Below, piece by piece: positions 55,000 to 64,000 of a stretch of DNA of 64,000 nucleotides. The translations under genes and the position numbers were made by a program. The DNA is from Pogona vitticeps (Eukaryota; Chordata; Lepidosauria; Squamata; Agamidae): NCBI RefSeq assembly GCF_051106095.1, contig NC_135794.1, positions 23,624,747 to 23,688,746 of the forward strand. The letters run 5' to 3'. Each line of letters begins with the position of its first letter. Position 1 is the first letter of the stretch. Below the pieces are notes generated by a model, which did no database searches, had not been told where the DNA came from, and saw only the letters and a program-made list of their open reading frames with translations.

Positions 55000-57400
55000 C
55001 TATCTTGAGGATCACACCTTTCCCATTGTTCCTGTAGGTATTTATTCAGAGCTCAGTCCTCCTAAACATCATGAAACTGAGCAAAAATAAGCCCCTGTAT
55101 CCACAGGTCCGTCCCCTAGAGTTACTAGATTGTTGTTCTGTTTGTTTGTTTTACCTTCTCTTATGTTGCTGTTAAAAACCCTAACACAAACATCCTCCTT
55201 CAGAGATGGTGAACCCTGCAAGAGAAGCAGATTAAGTGGGAAGTGGAGAATCTAGCCAGCGCCGCCAAGGAGCCCCATCAGGGAGAGAACAAGTGTTTAT
55301 TTAGTTTAAAACAACAACAACGACATACAGAGACCAAGGAGGGTTTTTTCAGCTCAGGAAAGGGTTAATTTCACAACCCTGGAGGAGACATCTGGCCAGA
55401 GTTCTGGGTGTGGGCAGTGGCAGATCCCACATCTGTACCAGCCTCTGCAAGGGAGCCGTCCTGCCTCTTGATTTATCTTCTCTCCACCCACCCCCCTCGC
55501 CGGGGCTGCTAATGTCATGGGGCAGGCGATGTGGAAACGGGCTGTAGCTCAAACGCGAAATATGGAAAACACGACAATGATGATTTAATAGCTAAGGAGG
55601 ATAGTGTGGCTGTCCCGCCTTCGAGGCTGGAGAACGTCCTGGCAATGAGCTAGTGCCTCCTTTTTTCGGGGGGGGAGGGGAATAATAATTTTAAAAATGA
55701 ATATATTATCTGGATGTTTAGAACAGGGAAGAATTTGGGAGGTGATGAGGGCCTCGCTATTGATACACATCTGTGTGTGGTGCTTCAGGACAATGGGCAA
55801 TTTGATGGAGGTATGACCTGAGGCTGGAACCCACTGCAGATGATGGGAGATGACTCTGGACAAGTGCTCCTGAATGACAGGACGCCGCCGTTCCACACAT
55901 TCCAAAAGGCGAACCCAGATTTGCCACGCAGTTCACGCTCAACTAGAAACAGCTAGTTCCCGCCGTTCTGGTTATTAGATATCACAAAATTTGAGCTGAT
56001 GTTCCTTTTCGGTTTACAGCTTTAAAAAGGGCACAGCATGAAAGGAAAGGGGAAGGGGAGGGAAAAGGAAAACAGGTGCGCTCAGGCACCCCCTTGTGAT
56101 GTCATGAGCTTTTTCATGCCCCCCTGAAATGGCAGATGGAGGTCAGCCAGGGAGAGGCCACGATCGAGGCCGGTGGCTTTTCAACTCCCATGTTTAAAGT
56201 CACCCGTGAATGAAAATGTCGTCCTTTGTTTCTCGTGTAGTCACAGGGAGGAAATATTTATTCCAATATCTTCTCAGCACCACGTCTTCCTTTCAGAACT
56301 AGGGAGGATAGTACTGTCGTATTCAAGCCTGCTGAAACTTTAATGTAAAAAGCCACGGGACCGTTTATGTGATCCTGCTACCTAATGCTGGACTGGAGGA
56401 CTATTGATTTTGTGTGTGTGTGTTGTTCGTTTGGTCTACCTTTCCCTGCTTTCAAAAGACTTTCTTAAACTATGACAATCCTTTCCTGGATTCGAGGGAG
56501 CAGAATGATTAAACCCAGGAAGGAGGTCAAGATGCTGGAAAATGGCCTCTTTTCAGATGGCTTGAATAAGGACACCCACCATTCCTGGCCAGCATAGACC
56601 AAAAAATTGGCCGGGCTGGTCCTAAGGACATTTATTTGGAAGGTGTTTCAACAAGCCTTTCTCCCAAATAGGTGTGTTTAAGATTTCAGTTCTAAACAAG
56701 GCCTGCCTTAAAGGGTGGTGGTGCCGCTGGGAGTCAGCTAAAGTTACTTTTTTTTTTTTTTTGGACTATAACTTTAAGATTTGGGTTCTGGGAAATTTTT
56801 TCACTCCCCCCCCCCCCCCCGTCCACATAGGATAGTTGTGGTTGATGAGAGGCTACCTTATTGTTTCCCCTGTAGAAGGGCTGGAAGTTGGAAATCCAAG
56901 AAGAGACCTGATTTGTAGGCTAGATCCGGGGGGATCTCCTAAAACCTCACAGCGGACTTGATCTACTAGCCTACAGTGACATCGAGAGATGCAAGCTATC
57001 CAATTGTGCATGCGTGAAAAATGAACTCATGTGCACCAGTTGGTGTCAATCTTTGGCAAGCAGAACCTGAGTTCAGACAAGTATTGAGGGGGAAATGGAG
57101 GTAGTCATGACGGCTGGTGTGAAAATAAACAACTCAGACCATGTATCGACAAGTAGACCTTTCATTTAATCTGGAAAATGAAGATTTTTTTTTTGTTAAG
57201 CTGCTAAAGGTAACAGGGCCTTGCCCAAAAAGAAGGCAGTCAGCCTGGCCCACACCAAGAGACCATGCCAATCAGCATCCTCTGAGTCTCCTCTACCTCA
57301 CAGGGCTGCTGTTATTGGAAGGGAGCAAGAGATGGGCATGAACTGCCGATTTGGCAGTTCGCGCCGGTTCGTTCGACAACCAAACAGGTGCTTGGCACTT
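55000..57400. other. No recognised feature
   Basis: Apart from homopolymer runs (T-run 56748-56761, C-run near 56807-56820) I see no gene, element end or microsatellite here. Confidence 0.5.
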
Positions 57401-57427
57401 CCCAGCCCCGCCTCCTGGGGCGGGCAC

Positions 57428-57489
57428 CCACTCAGAGGCAGCACCTGGAGGCGGTGGGGCAGGGGAGCCAGGGCGCTGCCTCTGAGTGG
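57428..57489. repeat. GC-rich inverted repeat
   Basis: Exact 15-bp arms 57428-57442 and 57475-57489 (CCACTCAGAGGCAGC and its complement), inside wider imperfect pairing of 'gccccgcctcc' with 'ggaggcggggc'. It directly precedes a hAT MITE. Confidence 0.8.
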
Positions 57490-57543
57490 TTGCCTGTCAG
57501 AGGAGGCGGGGCAGGGCACTGCCCAAGCCCTGCTCATCTAAAG

Positions 57544-57679
57544 CAGTGGTTCTTAACCTTTGTTACTCGGATGTTTTTGAACTGCAACTCCCAGAAACCC
57601 CAGCCAGGACAGCTGGTGGTGAAGGCTTCTGGGAGTTGCAGTCCAAAACTCCTGAGTAACCCAAGGTTAAGAACCAGTG
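57544..57679. mobile_element. hAT-type palindromic MITE, 136 bp, with target-site duplication
   Basis: CAGTGGTTCTTAACCTT at the left pairs with AAGGTTAAGAACCAGTG at the right. Exact 8-bp direct repeats ATCTAAAG flank it (57536-57543 and 57680-57687). This is the clearest hAT copy in the window. Confidence 0.93.
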
Positions 57680-58351
57680 ATCTAAAGGACGAACTGGCAA
57701 GAGCTGCTGAACCAGTGGAAGCCTGTTGAATTCAGCTGAATTAACTTTTGAATGGACAGGCATTAGAAGTTTGTGTGATCAACAATGGGTGGCAGGATTA
57801 ATAATATAATAGTCCCTGCCAATTCTTCGGTATCATATTTCCTTCTGAACCCACTATCTCCATCCTTCTCCTGGAACCATGTGTATTTCTGATATCCGTA
57901 CCTCTGAAATTCTGGGTCGTCAAGTACCATCCACAAATCTGGAGGCTGCCTCAGGATGTTTTGTCCATTTTGCTGCCATGCAGTTGCCCCTTTTGGGAAT
58001 CTTTCGTTCCCTTTCCGCCTACCCTGGGTCAACAAAACATGGTCTGCTGTTTTGTAACAACAGGGATACAACTCCAATGGCGTTTCCGTTGCACCAACAC
58101 CCAAAAGTGACTCTGGGCATTTTCTGACGGAAATCCCGTGTGAGCTGAGGCAAGTCGGGGCATTGATAGGCAGCTTGGGGGCCAGGCATAGGCTCTCTGT
58201 GTGTCTGTGTTCAAAAGGCACATTAAAAGGTTTTGGTATAGGCACATGAAACTGGAAATTATTAAAGTGACAAAGTAGTGTAGCTTACCCAAAAATAATG
58301 TTGTCCTCCTCTTACTCGCCCGGTGTATTTTTCCCTCCCCCAATTAGAATT

Positions 58352-58553
58352 GCTTGTTGTTGTTGTTTAGTCATTAATTCGTGTCCGACTCTTCATGACC
58401 CCATGGACCAGAGCACGCCAGGCCGTCCTGTCTTCCACTGCCTCCTGGAGTTGGGTCAAAGTCATGTTGGTCGCTTTGATGACACTGTCCATCCATCTCA
58501 TCCTCTGTCGTCCCCTTCTCCTCTTGCCTTCACACTTTCCCAACATCAGGGTC
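58352..58553 (-). mobile_element. BovB LINE 3' end fragment
   Basis: 'gttgtttagtcattaattcg' 'tgtccgactcttcatgaccc' through 'catctcatcctctgtcgtcc' to 'caacatcagggtct'. Same segment as the copies at 19298 and 38511, shorter on the side of the LINE body. Confidence 0.9.
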
Positions 58554-59014
58554 TAGCAATTTGAATTGCTAGCTTGTTTTTAATTTGCCGCTCTCCCACT
58601 GCCTCTTCTCAGATTCCTAAGTACCCAACCTCGAGCAAGATCAACCTGGACACAGAAGGCATATGCTGGCATCATCTTCTATATTTAATTTCTCTTCTCC
58701 CCCCCCCCGCTGATATTTCCTGGATTTCCAGCCGATCAGATGTTATTTCCCTTCTTCTTTAACCCTGTTCCAGATGTTTGCAAACAAGAAGCCCTGTTCC
58801 GGCTGCCCATCACCACTTTTTGTAGCCTTTCACGCCAGTGTGAGAGGTGCAGGGAGACCCCAGTGTGGCTCTGGGGCATGAAGGAAGGTGATCTAAGCAG
58901 GGGAGAAGCAGTTGAGGAAATAGAAGAATGTGTGGGCTGGAGAAGGAAAAGAAAAAACATTTGGAAGGGTGCAAGAGAAAAATGTTGTTCAGGGCTGCTA
59001 TTAAGAAAAGAAGA

Positions 59015-59361
59015 TACGGAGCACTCTTCAAAGACTTGAAAGATATTCTTACAGAGGAGGGGCAGGATCTGTTCTTGATCACCCCGAGGGCAGGACACAT
59101 CACAAGGCACGCAAGCTACAGGAAGCCAGATTTTGGCTGAGTATCAGGAAAAACTTCTTAACTGTTAGAGCAGTACCACAACGGAACCCATGGCCTCAGG
59201 AGGCGGTGAGCGCTCCAACGCTGGAGGCGTTCAAGAGAAATTTAGGTAACTGTCTGTCAGGTATACAGTACTTTGGTTTGGATACCTGCCTTGAGCGGGG
59301 TGTGTGTGGACTCAATGGCCTTATAGGCTTCGTTCGACTCAATTATTCTATGATTGTATGA
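59015..59361 (+). mobile_element. CR1 LINE 3' end, plus strand
   Basis: 'cactcttcaaagacttgaaa' 'gatattc', 'ggctgagtatcaggaaaaac' 'ttcttaactg', 'ctcaatggccttataggctt' and a terminus 'ttattctatgattgtatga'. These are the CR1 3' blocks in the right order. Confidence 0.88.
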
Positions 59362-62300
59362 CAATCCAAAATCAAAACTGTTGGTCCATTTAGCCAACTA
59401 GGTCCCCCTCATCCCACACTCTTTGTGCTTCTCAGAAATTGGCAACATGATGCTCAAGTGTGCAAACGTGGGGATTGGGGGGAATCACTCCGAGACGTTC
59501 CTGCATGGTTTGGAAATACAAATCCAACCTTGCGTGCTCCCAAATGCAACAAGTAAGGGAAGTCCGTCGGCAGGCACCTGTGTTAGCGTAACAATGCGAA
59601 CAAAGACATGAATAGGAAGGGAAATCTGCAGAAATGTGTCGATGGACTGAATACTGTTCTTTCAAAGAAAAGTCACAAGAACGATGTGGAAGGAACTTCG
59701 GCTGGGAGAAGGACCAAGAGCAGCAGAGAGAGAGAGATGGAGAAATGGTCATCATTCAGAGGGAGATAAATAGTAAGCGTGAGTCAAAAGCAAGAGCAGG
59801 GGGGAGTCCGTAGGAGGTGATAGGACTGTTTGCGTTGACTCCCCTCCACGGCTGCTGGAATGGGGCTACTCCTTCCCACCCAGGAATGCAGAGGACGAAG
59901 AGGTAGGAGTGACACGAAGCAGCTGCGCCTCAGGGGATCATCCGAGCAAAGGGAGTTACGTGTTCCCTTGCCTGGGCCGTTGGGTTGCCATAATAGAAAT
60001 TCTGGGTCGTGGAATAGGTTTACTGGGTCACCAAAAATGTACAAAAGTTCACAACCCAGCAATAAGCTGCGACAGAGATGGTCCAGGGCCACTTTTTTTT
60101 ACCGTGAAGCATGTAAGGCGTAGCAGAAACGTTGATCTTGCGTTGAGCATGGACATGGCGTGATCTCTTGTGCTCTCAGTTCTTCTTGCATTGCGTGGGA
60201 CCGTGGAGTTTTGTTTTTTTTAACCCAGGCTACTATTTCAAAAGAAGCCTTCGAAAAGTAGATTTAAAACAGGACGCTGAGAACTCGGAATGAGAGGGTG
60301 ACTGAAACGCAGAAGTACGAAATTGAACGAATAAAGACTTAAGTCATCATAAAATGCACAAAAGGTAGAACGCTTGGGACATGGGACAAAGACAGGATGT
60401 TGCGGCTTGGAAACACCTCTGATGTTCCAGCAGCCATTAGCCACATGCTTTCCCAAAGTACCTACTCACGCATAAGGACTAGAAACTTGATGTTGTGATT
60501 TTTCATCAGATCTGAAATTACCTGTAAATGGGAATTGGCAGACATTATCCCTGTCGTGCATGTCCGATTCATTCTGCAATGTAACACCCTCTTTACCGAA
60601 TCAGGCAAAATCCAAAGAAGCAAAACAACAAAACAAATAAGACAAAAGACAAACCATTCTATTTTAATGCAAGCTTTTGTGGACAAATCCGCTTCTAGGC
60701 CTCTCTCTAGACTGGGGGGGGGGGGCAGCAGCCGTCTTTAACACCCTTATTTTGCCCGGACTCCAATGGGAGTGCTGGAGAAGAAAGCGCTAAGAGAGAG
60801 GAAGAAATTGCCAGTGATTTTATTCCGGCGCTGCTTTCTCCGGTTCGGAATTCGTTGATAGGATCTGGCCTCTGTTCTGGGTTACAGAGCTGTTGGGGAA
60901 CACGTCGTCCATCACGGCATGTTTACTCCTCCATGACAGCTTACACATCTTTCCGACAAGACGGCCCTTGTTTGATCTGAAACGCCAGACCCAGCTTGAG
61001 AGGAGCTCACACCGGGGGGGGGGAACCTCAAAATCCTTCTGAAGGCCTTCGCCGTCGGATACACTCCACAACCCAGCCCCACCAGAAGCTGCCATTCAAA
61101 GAAACATGCTTTCTGTCTTCACGGCTACCTTTCTCCGTTGTCCGTGTCTCCACTTGGTTATTATGATGCTGACGAGAAACCAACCAAGAAGCGTTCGCCC
61201 GTTGACATGCTTTTGCCTACATCTCTCAACAGGACAGACGTAACATTTCTGAAAATTTCCATTTCCTCCTGGAAAAAAAACAGGGGGGGGAACATGGGGT
61301 GGGGGGTTTTCAGGGGGGAAAATGGAATATTTTGGAAATGTTACATCTTTAGAGAGAACTTAAATACTTAACATCTCAGAAGTCTTTCATTAAGGTCTTC
61401 ATAGGATACGGAACGTTTTCCATACTCCATTCCCCCCCCCAAAAAAAAATTTTTCAGGGAAAAACAAAAAATGGCTGTGGGGAAAAATGCAGGGAAACCC
61501 TTTGTTTTCCCCCAATTTTTCTGTTTTGTTCCCATCTCTTCTCAGCAGCCCTACTCAATAAGGCTGATGGCTAGGGATTATATGGCCATGGTAAGACCGA
61601 ACATCTGGCAAATCAGAGCCCCTGCAACTCAGATATAGGCAATTCTATCTTCGTGCCATGATCCTCCTTCTCAGAACTTGGTTCGCCATCTCGCAAAGCT
61701 AAACAGGGAGAGTCTCACAACTAGAAATTATGAGTCTCTCTTTTAACAATTCTGTTTGGAAGGGGGGAGGTTGGGGCCCGAGCTGGCGGCGAGGCGGATT
61801 TTATTTATGTATATATTGTTTGAAAAATATTTCCATCTCAACTTGTCTCCGCAGAGTTCTGAGCAACTCAAAGGAAGTAAATTATTTAACAATGCAAAAC
61901 ATATCTCCAATTTATGGCGTGATGTGAAATGCAAAAACAAAGGGCACACAAAAAGCACCAGGATGATGCAAGGCTGTAGCAATTGGAAATAATTAATAAT
62001 AAAAAAGAGAGAGAGATTAAAAGAACAAGTGAAATTTATACGCCAAAGGCTTTCCTGCGAAACGCAGGGGCATGGCGAACCAGCTTATAGTGACCCTAAT
62101 AGGACTTTCAGGGTAAGTAAGATATTTAGGGACGTGGTGGCTTGAGGTGGAAGATGTGGCCCTCAAAAGCATCCAAAAGGTGAGGGCATTGTCTCTGTGG
62201 ACAATGAGTGTCATTGTCAGGTAGCACCATCGCTCCCAAGACCCGGATGCTTTTAATGGATGAGGACCCTTCAGGAAGGCTGCGCTCGGCCTGGAGTGGA

Positions 62301-64000
62301 TTTCAGGGGGTCGAAAGGCAGAGAGCTCCTTTAAAAGGGGGAACGGAAAGAGCAGAGGGCTGCATTCCACGAGGAGGAAGAGTTTCCTTGTAGGTCACCT
62401 CCATCAGTCTGAATTCTAAGGGCAGAGGCCAGGGACAAATGGAGGAAGTCCTTGAGACCAGACCCAGGGTCTCACCTGGACGGCTAAGGAACTCTGCTCT
62501 GCGTTTTCCTTCTTCCCAGATTGTATGGAGCCGCCCCTGTGCTGCTGCTGCTAGAAGTATATCTCCTGAGTTTTGGAAAGTGTGTGCGCCCGCTCCTGAG
62601 CGTGCTCGTTTGTCTGCAAAAGGGCCGTTAGACAAAAGCAAGCGCTTCAGCGGGAACTCCCAAGGAGTCGGACAGAGCTGGCTCACGCTGCTGGCACCTT
62701 CTTAGCTGACACTGACAGCTTCCATATGGGAGGCGAAGGGGATCAACTGTTACCTTGTGGTTCCACCCAGTACCTGGCGGTACAGTGGAAATAAATGGTC
62801 TCAGCAAGGATGTTTTTTGGAATTCTGCCCCCAAGTTGAGAGGATAAGGAATGTCCTGGGGCTGGCACGGTAGATCTGTAAACATACCCTGCGCATGTAT
62901 CTCGAGAGGGAGGGAAGCTCGGAGTGAGCGAGACAGGCCAGAACTGGGCTTTTGTTTTGATCAGATGGCTCAGAGACCTTGGCTCGGGAGGGCCACTGAC
63001 GGGGGAGTTGGAGCCAGTATTTGACCCCCATGCTTCCACAGTTACTGGGAGACTTTGTGCTTAGCTGCCGTTTCTTTAAGGAGGTCTGCACTGCAGAGTT
63101 ATTGCGTTGTGGTCCTTTCCAAAGTGAAAGCAGACATTATAGATAATCCAGAATGTGGGCTGATATCACTTGGGTGTTGGAAGGATGTGATGTAGGTGGA
63201 CTTTCAGACCCGTAGTCAGAGCTGGAAGCACGTCCGTGTTGGAGAGACATGATTCAGGTGCGCACGTCAAGTGTTCTCACCTTGCAGCTCTGCAGGCGTG
63301 GGGATGGGCCAGCCAACTTTTTGCCTGCAGACTACCCAATGAACAGCTTTGTTCTCTTTGCCTCATGTGAAATCCCAAATTCTATCTTTACCTGATTAAG
63401 AGATTCAGAGAACTCACAAGTCCATTTTATTTGACCACTCCCCCAAGCCAAGCCAAGCCAAGCAACGCTTTCGAAATCGGCAAGCCTGCTGTGAAAATGG
63501 GCCGTTGGTGGCCAAGGATTTTCCTCTCCTGTTGACAGAACACCTATAACTCCTATTCCTGCCCTCCCCTTCTGCCCCCCGCCCCATGCGCCACCAGATG
63601 TGTGCCTGACAGCCAAGCCCCCTGGTTGCTGAAGTCCCCAAAATTGCAGACAACAATGTGCTATTTAGCGGCTGTGCTTGAACGTCTGGATTCGGTCACT
63701 GACACACCCGGGTGCTCTCGCCCGCTCGCCGTTGAGTGGTTTTCGGACCAGCCTTGACTTGTACACCCGACGGTGGTGACACACATCTGCTGAGTGGATG
63801 GATCGACGCATTCAGCTCCAGGCTGACTGGTGGGCCATGCTTGAAAGACTTCTGGCATGCGCCGGTACCTGGATTTTTCACCCGTGACTGAAAGCAGATG
63901 CTCAGCATAATTGAGACAGTGTTAGCCTATGGATCTCGGCCTGTCTCCACCACATCTGGCAAGGGCTGGCCCGCCTGCTTCCAGGTGAATCATCTCCCTC
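59362..64000. other. No recognised feature
   Basis: Mostly unique-looking DNA with several G/C homopolymer runs (60714, 61016, 61434). No exon with a recognisable protein match and no complete mobile element seen. Long introns or intergenic DNA are both possible. Confidence 0.5.

Overview
The window looks like nuclear DNA from a squamate reptile (lizard or snake). Genes are split into short exons by GT-AG introns. Intergenic and intronic DNA is full of repeats typical of squamates: Sauria-type SINEs, BovB/RTE and CR1 LINE ends, MIR-like tRNA SINEs, hAT and Tc1/mariner-type MITEs, and very long tetranucleotide microsatellites. No bacterial, viral or organellar gene is visible. The species cannot be named from what is here.

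Left end, 1-7.1 kb, + strand: the last nine coding exons of a nuclear lamin, best read as lamin LIII (LMNL3, the egg/early-embryo lamin lost from mammals). The exons cover most of the coiled-coil rod, the NLS, the lamin-tail Ig fold, an acidic tail and a separate ten-codon exon ending in the prenylation box CPIM. Exons 1-2 lie off the left edge. From 8.5 to 22.9 kb, - strand: a complete nine-exon SH3GL3 gene (endophilin-A3, 353 residues, N-BAR plus SH3), with its CpG-island promoter near 22.5-23.3 kb. The two genes converge tail to tail. Their candidate poly(A) signals are about 0.9 kb apart, and that gap holds a tRNA-type SINE and a mariner-type MITE.

Right part, 23.3-64 kb: no confident coding exon. 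It holds a second small CpG island with a minus-strand splice donor (34.8-35.1 kb), a TATA-type promoter with a possible eight-codon first exon on the + strand (51.48-51.57 kb), many mobile elements and microsatellites, and several unique-looking stretches that could be conserved regulatory DNA. In mammals BNC1 lies upstream of SH3GL3 in the opposite orientation, so the right part may be the SH3GL3-BNC1 intergenic region. That is inference from remembered synteny.

Points most worth a second look: a lamin intron displaced by exactly one coiled-coil heptad from the LMNA exon pattern; a (CT)n microsatellite serving as the polypyrimidine tract of an SH3GL3 acceptor; a perfect 22-bp inverted repeat with the signature of template switching; a 333-bp tandem duplication; an 87-bp foldback; and direct sequence evidence that the SINE tails share the 3' end of the resident BovB LINE. 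I found no clearly undescribed biological system.
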